A DNA stretch of 64,000 bases from Pholis gunnellus (Eukaryota > Chordata > Actinopteri > Perciformes > Pholidae), in the NCBI GenBank assembly GCA_910591455.2, contig OU342807.1, positions 4,169,430-4,233,429 of the forward strand, written 5' to 3'. Below the pieces are notes generated by a model, which worked only from the letters and a program-made list of their open reading frames with translations, made no database searches and was not told the origin of the DNA. Positions within the stretch are counted from its first letter, which is position 1, and each line of letters begins with the position of its first letter. Both the position numbers and the translations under genes were made by a program. Shown piece by piece: positions 24,180-61,155 of this stretch.

Positions 24180-26080
24180 GGATTTATCTGAAAAAATAAA
24201 TAGTTGTAAATTCACTAAAGCTACCATATAAACACAGTAAAGGAGAGAGTAACAAGAGAAGGAAAGACTCAAGTAAAGTACGTAAAATACGTAAACGTGT
24301 CTGTCCGCCTGATGTGGAACTCTGCTGCCCCCTAGTGTCCAAAACGGGGTGTAGTAGCTTTAATAGAATTAGTTTAAGTGTTAACAAGAAGATTTAGAAA
24401 AATGGAGCTCAAGGTTGGCTATTTTATTAGCTAAATGCACACACACAAACACACTGTATGTGTGTGTGTGTGTGTCATTTGATGCCTACAACAACATGGC
24501 CGAAAGTGTTTATGTCAGATCCTTTTACCGGCTGCAGTCGACACTTACCTGCAGGTGAAATTAGGTTACCTGAGAGGTGCCCTGAACTCTGGATGACCCC
24601 CCCCCCCCCCACCCCAGTGACAGGTGAGAGGACAGGTTGGTGTGAGTCCAGCTCTTACAGACGACATCCACACTGATAAAGAGCGGCACAGGTTTCACTT
24701 TAAAGATGTTTTCTGACGTCCGCGATACGTTAACATCACCAGACAAACAAACAACTAAACAAATGAGTACAGGTCTAAAGGAGCATTTAAATCTAAGAGA
24801 TAAAACTGTGTTTTTAATTGATTCGGGGTAATTTAAAGAAGGATTCGCAGGGTCTGTCGTCCCAAAATAATCATCATCCCAGAGAGTTCAGAAGTTATCA
24901 TGTAAATATCCATACAGCTAGAACAAGAAACTAATAATTATTACTATGTATGGGCAAACATATTTGATATGTAATGTAGCAACATAGTGATATGTCACAA
25001 AGAAGAAATAGCAGTATGTCAAGACATTCTCATATATATTCATAGTATGGTATGTAATGAAGAAGCCACACTACAGCACAGCTGTTCATAGCAGATCATG
25101 TCATAGTATAGTGTGTAAAATAAAAAAAACTCATAAAGTCACATTAGAGTAGGTCATAGAAAATGTCTAATAAAGTTATAGTATAACATGTCTAATAAAG
25201 TTATAGTATAACATGTCTAATAAAGCAATAAAAAAGTCAGTATAATTTTTTTAAGTTTTAGTATAGTATGTTATTAAAAGTAATGAAAATGTCAGAGTAC
25301 AGTATCTTATCAATTTAAAAAAGGCAATACAGAATGTAATTATGTTGTTAAAAAATCTCAAAAAGTAAAGGATGTCATACAAATGAGTATCTTCTAGAGA
25401 ATGAAGTTAAATTGTCATAAAAAGAAATGTACTGATGCCGCTGGTGTTCACTGTCTGTCTTCTGTAAACCTGACACATGAGGACACATTCATGTTTACAC
25501 TGAAGTTACTGTGTGAAAATACTCTTTTCTAGGATCAGAGTTTCTGTAGATGTTTCAGCCATAATATATATATTTAGAGATATTTTGTAAAACCTGAATG
25601 ACATGAATGAGACTTTTAATTGGCAGTAACATCAGGTGATCCGATGCTTCAACTTCGTGAACAATGTTGTGGTACTAAATATGAAACAGTATGAAAGATG
25701 AAAGATGTTGACATTTCTTCCACAACAACAGTAAGATGAAAACTAAACCTTTAAACATGTTAACTATAAGCCAATGTGTTACAGTATTTGTTTTTGTCTA
25801 CATTGCTTTTTGTGCTTCGCCACATGTGGTTTAACATGCAGCTCTACGCTGCCCCCTGCTGGTCATAACCAAGTAGTGCACGTCGACAATGTTTTGATCT
25901 CACAAAAACTCAGAATACTCGTGTTTGTTTGTGTGCTTCCACATTTGCTCAAACCCTACATTGTAATTGTTACTTTAGTAAACACATGATGATTAATCGT
26001 AGTTGGGAAGTCACATTTAAAGTTAAGATCCTGGAACATGTATGAAGAGACTAGAACTCCACAGCGTCTGTAACAACTTT
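24180..26080. other. Intergenic stretch, no gene recognised
   Basis: Mostly AT-rich. A (TG)n run lies near 24456-24475 and a C-run at 24598-24610. 25010-25400 contains many loosely repeated 'catagtatag'/'gtctaataaag' words, including a direct repeat of 'aacatgtctaataaagttat' near 25190 and 25215. No exon, RNA gene or intact element is seen. Confidence 0.45.
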
Positions 26081-26087
26081 CAAACTG

Positions 26088-28503
26088 TTTTATTTCTCAT
26101 TTTTCCATGTATGAAGTTTCAGTGATGCAGCAAAGATGAAAACAGGAGTGAAAATCTAAGACTGGATCCATGTTGCCTCCATTACAAACATCCCTTTAAA
26201 CCAACAGCAGACATTTCAGCACAGACCTCAAATTAAACAAGCAGGATACCAACTGTTAATAACAAAAAAATAAAAATAATAAAGAAAGTGAAGAAAACAA
26301 AAACATGTTTTTTTCCCCTAAAACAGAGCGAGTGGCAGGCGACTAAAAAACATTTAAGATTACAGTTTTTTTTTCCATGTTTAAACCTTTATTGGCAACA
26401 TCAACGTGCTTGAAATGTTCATGTTTTATTTATCACCATTATTTATATGTAAACACAACACGGTCTCACTGAATTTCATGAAATGAGCCAAAACTGTGAA
26501 ATGCTAAATTAATGAAATACAATACAAACGATGTTAAGATTACTTATCCTCACCATGAAGCACATTATCTGATAATAACACAACCCTGACACCATTTCCA
26601 CACGTTTAGATTATGAAACTATTACAGCTAAATTAAGTTTCTTTTTTTAAGGGTTAAGGTTCTATTGAAGTAGCTATTTTTCAATGATTTCTAAACTATT
26701 GAACATGCACCAAAAACTGTAGATTTTATTGTATAACTGTATAAAAATTCAAATATGCAAGTGGTCAAACCAGTAATACATATACTAGCATGCGCAGAAT
26801 AGATTATTTGCATTCGCAAGACATTTCACTCATTTCATTAAATTTGGAGACCAGCTTTGAAAAAAGAGCTTTAAGAAAGCTTTAAAAGCTTTTAATAAAA
26901 TCTGATCTACATGCAAAGAGCAACGGGCAGAAGAAGAAGAAGAAGAAGAAGAAGAGGAGATCAGATCACACGTCATGCAAACACGTCACAAGTCGTTTCA
27001 GGTAGAAAAGTCTTTTTGCAGAGCATCAGTCCATAAAGCCGGCAGTGAGCTAAACACAGAGTACAGCAGCTTTTGAGCGGTTTAACGGCCATTCTTGGAG
27101 TATAAAGACGCAGACGAGCTGCAAATACACAGATTCAGTTCACTACTACGGAACATTGCTGCGTTTGGTTTGTCATCATTTACAGTCGTGTCTCTTGCCG
27201 ATAACCCAAACCTGTACGGATGATGTTTAACTCAATCTCACAGGCGTCAAAACACAAGAATATGTTCTTTCTTTTGTACAGATTTACGTTACTTAAATGA
27301 GTCTTTCCAACCTTTTGGGGGTCCTGCGTGTTATTCAACAATCTGTGGCTTTACAGATTCTAATTATCATCAACGCAAACATGTAAATACTAAATGAGAA
27401 ATATCTGCATTTATGCACGTTTACTTATTTTATTTGAATGTGCAGAAAATATGAAACCGTTTTTTCTCGGGCAAAACTCTTATTCCATAAAGCTGAGAGT
27501 TTTATGAATGAAGCTTTCTGCAGTAAATCTACAGACGCGTGTGTGTGTGTGTAAAGTATATCTATGTTTAAAGATTACTCCTCGACATTCATGCAGTGTG
27601 CTGCGTTCATGTCACGTCGGAGTTATCGGACTTACAGGTTTTTTTTCCCCCCCGACTTGGAAATGATGTTCACGTCAACGTCTAAGTCGTGCTTAATAAC
27701 ACAAAAGTGCCACAAAAAGAAGAAGAAGAAGAAGAAGAAGAAAGCAAACGAATATCAACGGTCATGAAGCCAAAGTGTGTCGTTTGAAGACATGTAGTGC
27801 CCGACGTCTCTTTCAGTTCTGACTCAATGTAGCCAAACATGAGTGTAAAGTGAAGCTGTTCTTTAAGTGTAAATAATGCAATACTCCAGTAAGATAAATG
27901 CATTCCATAATACAATTACATCTCGAAAATAAAGACACAGATTTTTACCTGTAATTCAACTGCATGTCGATAGATTCTCGTTGGCACTTCATGCTGTTTG
28001 TGTTGTTCTGAAATCAAGTAACATCACCGCTAACTACACTCACCCGCTAACCTTTACTTTCTCTAAGATAGACTTCCTTTGATTCTCCAAAAAAAAAAAA
28101 GAAAAGAAAAAAGAAAACAATGACACCAAAATAAATATAAAAAAAACCCCACATACCTTGAAAAACCAGTAAAACATACAGAACACATACACACTTAAAG
28201 ACACATGCACACGCACACACTCCAGCTTTCCTCCACCAAACTGAAACCGTCGCTCTGCGCTAGAAAAAAGCCGTCCGTCGGCTTTTAGGGTGCGACGAGT
28301 CACAGAGAGTTCCTGTTCAATAATACTTGGTGAAAGTTTGGCTTCAGAAGGCTCGGGGGAGGGAGGGAGGAGGGGGGGGGGGGAGGGAGGGAGAGGGGGT
28401 GAGGAGGGATTTTTCACAGAGAAAATACTTTCGTTGAGCATTTTTGTTGGACGATGTCTTCAAGCAGATCTTCAGTAAATGGAGGAAGAAAAAAGCAAAG
28501 TTG
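26088..28503 (-). other. Probable 3' UTR of ppp3r1
   Basis: Inferred, not proven. The stretch follows the ppp3r1 stop codon on the minus strand. It holds several minus-strand AATAAA signals (+ strand TTTATT at about 26088 and 26388) and lacks other genes. A long 3' UTR is usual for this gene in vertebrates. It contains (AAG)n tracts at about 26932-26955 and 27718-27741 and a purine/G-rich run at about 28360-28410. Confidence 0.4.
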
Positions 28504-52353
<23,850 letters not shown>

Positions 52354-52557
52354 TTTGCTGCAAGGGGGTCTGAAGCTGCTTGGAGAGTAAATTTATAATT
52401 TATAATTTAAAGCTCCGTTGACGGATCGACGCGGGCAGATAAAGACGACGTTTCAACGAGGTTTGTGACTTTTAACGGTGTGATACCGACCACCGGCTGA
52501 CTTTACGGTCTCTGACAGCGGGGGAGAGATTCACTGCAGCGAGAGAAGATAGAGCCG

Positions 52558-52948
52558 CAGAGAGGGGGAGAGAGAGAGCAGCTAGTGGTAGAGAGAGGGG
52601 GGAGAGGGAGAGAGAGAGAGGGCAGCTACTGGTAGAGAGAGATTGAAAGAGGGAGGGGGAGAGAGAGCACGGCTAGTGGTAGAGAGAGAGAGAGCAGCTA
52701 GTGGTAGAGAGAGGGGGGAGAGGGAGAGAGAGAGAGCAGCTACTGGTAGAGAGAGAGAGAGAGGGAGAAAGAGAGAGAGAGCAGCTACTGGTAGAGGGAG
52801 AGGGAGGTGGAGAGCGCAGCTACTGGTAGAGAGAGGGAGAAAGAGAGGGAGGGAGGGGGAGAGAGAGAGCAGCTACTGGTAGAGAGAGAGGGGGAGAGAA
52901 TAGCTAGTGGTAGAGAGAGAGAGAGGGAGGGGGAGAGAATAGCTAGTG

Positions 52949-52987
<39 letters not shown>

Positions 52988-53212
52988 TAGCGAGAGAGAG
53001 GGGGGGCAGCTAGTGGTAGAGTGAGAGAGAGGGGGGAGTGGAGAGAGAGGGAGAGAGAGAGACAGAAAGAGGGAGAGAGAGAAGAGAGAGGGGGGAACAG
53101 CTAGTGGTAGAGTGAGAGAGAGGGGGGAGTGGATAGAGGGAGGGAGAGAGAGAGAGAGGGGGCAGAGGGAGAGAGAAGAGGGAGAGAGAGAGAGAGAGAA
53201 GGAGGAGTGGTA
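52558..53212. repeat. GA-rich minisatellite with CAGCTA(G/C)TGGTAGAGAG units
   Basis: About twelve copies of an AGCTA(G/C)TGGTAGAG core, spaced by variable (GA)n/(GGGGA) runs. It lies just 5' of ppp3r1 exon 1. All open frames in it are artefacts of the repeat (Arg/Glu-rich on +, Ser/Leu-rich on -). Confidence 0.93.
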
Positions 53213-53299
53213 GGTGCAAACCAAAGCTCGTCTATTGAGAAGAGGAATCACTCTATTTCATAATAGCAGATATCGAATAGATTGAGAGAGAGAGAGAGA

Positions 53300-53445
53300 A
53301 AGAGATGGATGGATGGATGGATGGATAGATAGATACTTTATTAATCCCGCAAGGGGACATTTGTTCGCTACAGCAGCATTATGATACAAATAAGCAATCA
53401 AAGTAAAAAATATTGCGTATAAAAATGCACAATATATGCAATAAA
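53300..53445 (-). mobile_element. LINE 3' tail (GATA/GATG-ended), minus orientation
   Basis: 'gatggatggatggatggata' then 'gatagatactttattaatcc' and 'cgcaaggggacatttgttcg' is the typical reverse complement of fish non-LTR retrotransposon 3' ends with a simple-repeat tail. About 100 bp of the element follow. No coding part. Confidence 0.7.
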
Positions 53446-53767
53446 ATAGATTAATATTAAACTAACTAAACAGTAGTGCAAAGATGTATTCAACCAACAA
53501 CAAACAAACAACGTAACGGTGTTATAGTGTGATTGATTTGTCCAGAGGTGATTTATTATAAAGTCTTATTATTAGTATTAGTACTATTAAGTCCTGTAGT
53601 GTAAAACACTTGGCCATGTATGTGCACAAATACATGGAATCTGACTCCGGTTTACACATTACTCTCAACGTACAACATGAAAAATACAAATAAACAAGAA
53701 CAATATAAAAACAAGGACATTAAAGACGAGACTTAACTAAGCATAAACATTGAACTACTATGTACAT

Positions 53768-53771
<4 letters not shown>

Positions 53772-53848
<77 letters not shown>
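53772..53848. repeat. (AT)n microsatellite
   Basis: About 38 AT units. The Tyr-Ile open frame across it is not a gene. Confidence 0.97.
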
Positions 53849-53851
<3 letters not shown>

Positions 53852-54299
53852 AGACTATACATGAACATGAAGAACAATGACAATGGCCATTATATTATAT
53901 TACAATATATCATATTTTTTATAAAGAGTGATTCATCATCTTAAACACACAATCTTTGGGGGGATGGTTTACAGCCATAAACTGTATTTTCTCTCACCGT
54001 TGCTGAGGAGAAACCTCGCAGATCTCCAATAACACAAACACCAATCATCATGTTTTCATCACAACACAATCCTGTTCTCTTCTGAAATAAGTGCTGAGCT
54101 AAGCTCTATTTGAACGTAACAGAGTTCACCCTACACCCCAGCAACAGTGTGCACAACATTCTGGACGTGAAGCACAACAACCTGCTTCTTATATTATCAC
54201 ACGATCGTTTATGTGCTTAATGTTCAGCATGTTACAAGTTTGTATGTCAGGTAATTCTTCTCTTCTTCTTCCTCTGACACGTCATGTTTTAAAGCTGGC

Positions 54300-54531
54300 T
54301 GAATGTAACAATGACCATTTACTCAAGTACTGTACTTAAGTACAAATTCAGGGTACTTGCTATTTTACTTGAGTATTTTCATTTCATGCCACTCCTACTG
54401 CTCTACATTTCAGAGGGAAATATTTTAAATTATTATTATGTTTTAAAACCCCAAAATATGAAGAGTTTTTAAAATATGTCTTGTTTTAAATTAAGTTATC
54501 CAATAATAAATACAAATAGAGAGAGAGGGGG

Positions 54532-54595
<64 letters not shown>

Positions 54596-55245
54596 GTGAG
54601 GAGAGAGAGAGTGAAGAGAGGGAGAGAGAGAGAAACAGAGAGGGGGGAGAGAGAGAGAGTGGAGAGAGAGACAGAGAGAGACAGCGAGAGACAGGGGGAG
54701 AGAGAGAGAGGAGAGAGTGGAGAGAGAGAGAGAGAGAGACAGCGAGAGACAGAGAGAGACAGGGGGAGAGAAAGAGAGACAGAGAGAGACAGGGAGAGAG
54801 AGAGAGAGAGACAGAGAGAGACAGGGAGAGAGAGACAGAGACAGACAGGGGGAGAGAGAGAGACAGGGGGAGAGAGAGAGACAGAGAGAGACAGGGGGAG
54901 AGAGAGTGGAGAGAGAGAGATGTTTGAAACCCAAAAATATGAAGTTTTTAAAATATATCTTGTTTTAAATTAAGTTACCCAACAATAAATACAATAGATT
55001 AATGATTAATCAATCAGTCGACTGACAGAAAATATAGGCATGTCAGCATTTCTCACTGTTTTCACTATTTTTACAAACTGATTTCTTCATCGATTAATGA
55101 AGAAAACAATCAGTAGATTCATCCAAAACGTTAATTATTCAACATGAGCTCCTCTTCAAACAGTGACGTCCTAATTTTACATTAATGCATGAGTGGTAAT
55201 AATAAGTACCTTCACTTAAGGATTTGAATACTTCCTCCACCACTT
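54300..55245. repeat. Teleost MITE-like repeat split by a GA tract
   Basis: Left half (54300-54517) has 'gtactgtacttaagtacaaa' and 'ctctacatttcagagggaaa'. Right half (54927-55245) has 'gtcgactgacagaaaatata' and the terminus 'atacttcctccaccactt'. A segment of about 70 bp ('aaaatatgaag...aataataaatacaa') occurs on both sides of the GA tract (54446-54517 and 54927-54996). Confidence 0.7.
54518..54930. repeat. Interrupted (GA)n tract with GACAGAGAGA units
   Basis: About 410 bp of GA repeats with periodic CAGAGAGAGACAGGGGGAG words. The open frames within it are repeat artefacts. Confidence 0.95.
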
Positions 55246-55249
55246 ATAA

Positions 55250-57785
55250 TAACTGTTACTACACAATACTATCGGTTCAGTATTCTGTTTTATTGACAAA
55301 TACACTTTACACTCCTTAGTTCAACACATAACAAAACAGCGAGGTTTATGTATTGAGATATCTTAACAAAAAACAAACACACACACATCATATTTGGCAA
55401 AATGAATCCAGCCATGCACTTCAAGAGAAAACAGAGGAAAGAAGTACGAGTTGTGGCGGCACAGATTAAACACAAAGTGAAGCACTTGCAGCAACAATGA
55501 GCACCGTGTCTCAAAATAAAAGACCTCTTCAGCAGAAGGACGTCAACAAATTCTGTGAAAAGACCAAAACCAGCAGTGGATGTATCCATGCGTCCAAGTA
55601 TTGTGACAGAGCTCCATTAAAAACACATCAGTGAGCCTCACTGTTGTTCCTTCATCTCCATGAACACACACACACTGGAGTTTATTTTGACTCAATCACT
55701 TACACACACACACACACACACACCGCCCTGCTGCCACAAACACTCACTACAGCACCAAATGTGAATCAATCCGCCGCTGAAAATAGTCCCCAACAAATGC
55801 ACAATTTCCTCCTGTTTGTGTAATAAAGACTATAGTGCGGTGGCTGTTTTTAACATATAACTATATATATATTTATATTTTTAAAGATTTACAGCTTCTT
55901 AGGAACCAATGGGCCTGAAGCTGAGAGTCACAGACAGGAAGTCAGAAAGTCGTGAGACAGACCTTGTTGGTTTTTGGTATATTCATGGGATTTGTTGAAA
56001 TGTACAGTAACACCAGCATTAAATGAAGAGTCCACCATCATCTACTCACACTGCTAGATCTCTCATTGTCTCATTGAGGTTTGGTTTATTCCAACAGAAA
56101 TGGCAGCTCTCAAACTTTGATTTCTGGTGGATTGATATCAGAACCAGAACGTTTGCTCATTTGTTTTGGGTCGTTTAAATATTTTTCAAATTATCTGCTG
56201 CTGGAAATACCTGAACATGAAAACACAGCATCTGTGGTTGGACAGTTGTCTTCAAGAGGGAGAAGAAACGTTCCTTTTTCTGCTACCTGTTTGTTTTAAC
56301 AGTGTTTCTGTGTATTGGGTGGATTTCTCCAGTAAATAACACAATACATGAACCTATCACAATACACACGTTCACACGTCATCTCTGCTCTCTCACTGAC
56401 ACATCCACGCAGTTTTATAAATAACATGAAATACTTCTTAGGGGTCTTCCATCCTGGTCTTCAGCTGACACCATGCTAGCTGGTCACAACATGTGCTGCG
56501 ATACATTTAACCATAAGGGGGGGGGGGGGGTATTGCTCACAATTTGAAGGCTTCTTTTTTTAATTCCACTTTAAAAGGAACATTTGGAACATTTTTTGGG
56601 GTATAAAACTTGTTTATTCTCTCCTCCAGAGTAAGCCGAGAAGATCGATGTATGTGTGTCCATAAAGATAAGTCCTGTGTTTTTAGCCTAGCTTAGCGCA
56701 AAGACTGGAAGCGGGAAGACTACACCTTCCAAAGAAACCCGACATGCTGCATCATGTTTATTGAACAGGTGCAGAAATAACAAACCGTTGACAGCAGTGG
56801 CTGAACAAAGCACCTCAAAAGTCCCGACCTCATAGCGAAGCGCCGTCCCAACTGTCATCTAAAGCCTGCCAACTACAAGATGCTAACTAGCGTGTTAGCA
56901 AGCAAAATCTGACAGCTTTGCATTCGTTGGAAAGTATATCTTTTATACTCTCTTGACAGACCCTAACTAAAGGGGGAAAGTCAAAATGTCCACTCCTCTT
57001 TTTAAATGTAGGTGGAGTCACGTCACATGGCTTTAAACGTTGATTGCGAACCATATACGGAGTGTTTATTTGCACCACGGGGGAGAATGGTCATGCGGCA
57101 GCTATTTGGCTATTTACACTCAAGCAAGATAAATATGCTGATGAAGAAGTAGCATGCTAGTAAGAGAAATAGCCTCGTACTAGTAGTGGAAGTAGGTTGT
57201 GGGAGATAAATGGGACGAATGCTGCATTTTATTTGAACTGGGAAGTCAAAATGTAACGAGTTACGAGGCTAAATACATCTAGGACACATGGAAGCGCTGA
57301 CCTGAAATGTATATAAATCTTATATATAAATCTTCTCATATGACTGTGTATCTCAATAAAATGTCCGATTGTTCCTTTAACCCTGAACACTCTTTATGTG
57401 GAGCGTCTCTAGATGTTTGAAGTCCAACCCACACGGTGAGTGAACCGGATACACGAGCGCTCCCTTTAGACAGAACTGCACTTTTAAGCCTCAGATCTTT
57501 TCCCACGTTCCGTCCCTTTAGTTCCCTTTGATAAAAAAAAAATTTTTTAAATCGGGCCTGGCTGGCAAACATGAGCGCGCTGTGTGCAGTTAATGTAAAT
57601 CATTGTGTAGGATTTCTGTATATTATCTGAACTATTTTGTTGTGCTGGCATGTGAAGCTGTCCCAAAAAAAAAAAAGCACCAGTGCTGAGAGCAGCAAAC
57701 ATGTTCTCTCCTCTTTCTGATAAAACAACACAAATACCTGACCCCTTTGCTTACTTCACGCACGCCTTTAAGATAAGGCCGTCTT
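55250..57785. other. Gene-free stretch; possible distal cnrip1 3' UTR
   Basis: Downstream of cnrip1 on the minus strand. A minus-strand AATAAA near 55288 and others could end a long 3' UTR, but a closer signal exists at 57786. Contains a (CA)n run near 55703-55722, a G run at 56517-56530 and a fragment of the 'cctagcttagcgcaaagact' MITE at 56685-56720. PLEK, expected here by mammalian synteny, is not recognisable. Confidence 0.4.
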
Positions 57786-57791
57786 TTTATT
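57786..57791 (-). promoter_or_regulatory. Polyadenylation signal AATAAA for cnrip1
   Basis: TTTATT on the + strand, 60 nt beyond the cnrip1 stop. It would give a very short 3' UTR. Alternative distal signals exist. Confidence 0.4.
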
Positions 57792-57850
57792 GGGATGCTG
57801 ATGTTCAAAGTCCTGGTGTGTGTGTGTGGACAGCGGAGGGACGAGCCGGC

Positions 57851-60360
57851 TCAGTTGAACGCCTCCTTGTTGATCCACATGAGGGTCCGCGTCTCGTTGG
57901 GCTTGCATTCGTACTCGATGCTGCTGAATTTGTTGCCGAACTGGCAGTGCTCCCTCTTGTAGTAATTGTAGTATTTCGCCTGCCAGACCGTCTCAAACGT
58001 CCCTGCTTTGTTAAACTGGACAGGAAGAGACAATAAAAATCTTCAATTCTGCTCTTTGATGTGATGGATGAAAAAAAAGATTTCTGCACTCCTCTGAGCA
58101 AACGCCCTCTGAATATCTGATGAAAAGGTCTCTGTGACTCAGTTGTCTTACCTCCATACCGACTTGGACGGGTTGCCGGTCTCCGCTCTTGGTGTGCGGG
58201 ACGCCCTCGGTGTCGTACTGCGCGTGATAAACCACCGACTCCTCATCCCTGGACTGCTGCACCAGAGGGAAGACGATGCCTCCGATGTTCATGTTGCTGT
58301 GAGGAAGAGAATAAGGAGGAAGTAGTTTGAAACTGTGTCGATGGGCGTTTAAAGGCGCAGTGTGTTGGATGTGAGGTGAGGTTGCAGATTGCAACCACAG
58401 ACTGTATATAGGAAGTGGACATAGTCATTGTGACGTCACCCGTTGTTGTGGACGGCCGCTTTGAAGCCTCGAGTCTGGCGTTTTCGCCGTCGCCATCTTG
58501 TAATTCGTCGGTCGCCATGTTGTTGTTTTTTCGAATCCAGTGAACAGAAGTTACCATATTTGGAGTGCGGAGGAGTGACACTTCTCTGTCTCTGGTAGCA
58601 GACAGCAACCTGTCAATCACAGTAAGCTCCGCCCTAAATCATACTATTTGACTCTAAATGGACCATCATTTACTAAATGAACATCATGCTGTATTGAAGA
58701 AGACTTGAAACTAGAGATTGAGACCATAAACTCATGTTTAGATTGTTTACTGAGGGAATAAATCAAGAGAGAAGTAGAGTCATTTTCTCATAGACTTCTA
58801 TACAACCAGACTTCTTTTTGCCACCGGAGGAGTCGCCCCCTGCTGGTCAGTAGAGAGAATGCAAGTTGTAAGACTCTTTAGCATTGGCTTCACTCGGCAG
58901 AACTGGAGGTTGCCGCCTGGTTGCAACCAACTGAAACTTCTCTCGTGTGCCAAGCGTGTAGAAAACTACGGTGGCTGAAGCGAAAACGTGAAAACTTGGA
59001 TCTAGAGCCAGTGTTTGGTTTGTCCGATCTGGGCTACTGTAGAAACATGGTGGCGTGGGAGACGTTTAAAGGAAGACCTTTTGGACCAGAAACAATTTAT
59101 TTGTCACATAACTTAAGTATAACACCGCTCCCGCTGTTATTTCGACCCAAACTACAACCTTTTCCTAAACCTAACCAAGTAGTTTTGTTTGTAGTTAAAT
59201 TAGGTCATTTGCACCATAAATAAAGTACAATATCATGTGAGATCTGTTTTGTAGAGGGCCTCCGTTAGTATTTTAGTTCATATTGTGCTCACATGATACA
59301 TATTCCTTCACAGTAAGGGGACAAATCCTTGTCCTGGGGCTCAGGACCAGGTCTATCCAGCCTCAGATAGACCAAACCTCATGATGCATTTAGAGGATTT
59401 TAACTTTTTCAAGACCACCACTCTTAAACATGGTTTATTTGAACACATTTGGTGTTATTTTACATTTGCAACATTCAAACTATTCCGTTACAAACTATTA
59501 TTTTATTTTATAACATTTGAGCTCGTTAAATACTGTAAGAAAATAACTATATAATGTTTACAGGGTGGCAAACTTGCAGCTTGGCTGTTTTGAGTTATAA
59601 GATAAATAACATCTTAAAACGACCATAAGAAGATGCAAATCCTCCTTGAATGATCTGTTTTACTCTTATTCCACTCTATTGGACATTTGCAGCGTTATCT
59701 TTGTTATTTGACGTATTAACGCTTCACCTCCCTCCTCACAGATGTGGATCCCTCCCGTTGTCATTGAGGCTGCGTGTGATTCATCTAATCCAACAATAGC
59801 AGAGACAGAACGAGCTGTTTGTACATCAGCAAAGAGACGACGCTTCCTGTCGCCACGAGCGATGAGAAAACCATCACACACACACACACACACACGGTCC
59901 CCATGATGATTTATTCAGGCGGATATCTGATGCTTCAGGCTCTGCGGGAGGAAGGCCATGCACGGAGCCACACATGCGCGGCTATTACTGCGTTATTTTA
60001 TATTAATAAACGTTATTAATTGTAATTATGGAAAAGGTTATAATCCTAGAGGTGTGACTTTTCTATTTCCACCTCTAATTAAATAGGAGAGTGCCCCGCG
60101 TGGCCTCCTGCTGCAGATATTCGACCCTATAATGAAGAGAATAATAATAATAATATTGGTTTGAATTGGATTTCTTCTCACATGGCCTCGACGTTTCCAG
60201 GCTTCAACACCACCTCGATCTTGTATTTGGAGCCCGTGAGCAGTTTGATGGTCCTGGTCTGGCCGAACCTGGTTCCGTCCACCTTGAAGAACACGGGTCC
60301 TTCGTTGGGCTGGATCCGCAGTGAGATGGAGATGTTGACGATCGGAGGGACGTCGTCCAT
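57851..60360 (-). CDS. cnrip1: CB1 cannabinoid receptor-interacting protein 1
   Basis: Three coding exons on the minus strand: 60360-60182, 58296-58152 and 58015-57851, together 162 codons plus stop, close to the 164 aa of human CNRIP1. Introns are GT-AG (at|gtgaga, ctcacag|caac; gag|gtaaga, gtccag|ttt) and phases fit. The protein is a small cytosolic beta-sandwich that binds the C-terminal tail of the CB1 receptor and tunes its signalling and trafficking. Seen: SLRIQPNEGPVFFKVDGTRF and TIKLLTGSKYKIEV in exon 1; NIGGIVFPL and YDTEGVPHTKSGDRQPVQV in exon 2; GTFETVWQAKYYNYYKREHC and IEYECKPNETRTLMW in exon 3. The start ATG gives MDDVPPIVNIS, aligned with the family start. Fish repeats sit in intron 1. 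Confidence 0.96.
58386..58927. repeat. Teleost interspersed repeat with TTGCAACCA ends, in cnrip1 intron 1
   Basis: Left end 'attgcaaccacagactgtat' with 'ataggaagtggacatagtca'; right end 'ggttgccgcctggttgcaac'. The interior has 'tcgccccctgctggtcagta' and 'catagacttctatacaacca', words I know from many fish genomes. Ends are inverted, suggesting a DNA transposon derivative. Confidence 0.6.
59080..59190. repeat. Dispersed repeat with 'cctaaacctaaccaagtag' motif
   Basis: 'gctgttatttcgacccaaac' then 'tacaaccttttcctaaacct' and 'aaccaagtagttttg' closely resembles 9600-9660. Confidence 0.55.
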
Positions 60361-61155
60361 TATTATCCCGGCTTTTAACGTTAATATGGGGTCAATGTGT
60401 AGGTCCCGTGTTGAGGGAGAAAGGCGGCGGATGATGCGGTGATGCTGAGGGAGGGACCAGAGTCAAGCTGGGCAGTGCGGGGCTTCCGGTTACGTCTTTC
60501 AAAATAAAAGTATGGGGGGGCTAAAGTCATATGAGTGGGAAAAAAATGGCCATTTTAATTTGCCAATGTCGATTTAAGACGTTAATTATACAATTTATTT
60601 TGACAAATAACAGGGACAAATATTCAAATTTGAGAAGCTGAAAAAAACAGATGATTAAAATTGTTGTCAATTAACATTCTGTCACTTAGCATATTGATTA
60701 TTCTTGTTTCAGTGTTTAATATTTAATGATAATGAGATGGCAATGATGACTCACCACATTTATTTCACAACTGAATAGTTTTGGGGAAAATTTAATTTAA
60801 AATCATGATTAAAAAAATGCCAATCTATTTCCCCCTCATTCCTTTCTCCTTATCTTTTAGTTTCCTTCTGTCCTTCCTTCCTAAATGTTATACCTTTTTT
60901 TCTTCATCAATCTGAAAGATATGAGGATTAGTATTTAAAATACTGTTTAATCATTGTATTTTTGTTGAACAGCTGTAGCTTTGTTGTGGTGTGTCCTCCA
61001 GTGTAAAGACACATGTAGGTTGTGATCCATAAGTTGCCTGGGTCAAAACAATTAAGAAAAATGAAATGCACAATACTCCCCCTCCACTAAATGCAAATAA
61101 GAGTTGAATTAACTTCTCTCTGATAACAAAAACTGCATTACACACTTCACAACGA
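60361..61155. other. Intergenic stretch between fbxo48 and cnrip1
   Basis: 60361-60480 is probably the cnrip1 5' UTR/promoter (minus strand), with 'gatgatgcggtgatgctgag'. The rest is AT-rich and featureless. The fbxo48 transcript may extend into its upper end. Confidence 0.4.

Noticed and set aside
52643..53251. Several Arg/Glu-rich (+) and Ser/Leu-rich (-) open frames
   Set aside because: Artefacts of the GA minisatellite; no domain, start context or splice sites.
53750..53944. 64-codon open frame
   Set aside because: Tyr-Ile repeat from (AT)n.
54491..54973. 147- and 125-codon open frames
   Set aside because: Artefacts of the interrupted (GA)n tract.
53230..57785. PLEK gene expected by synteny
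   Set aside because: No pleckstrin-homology or DEP-like segments in any frame; only repeats and AT-rich sequence.
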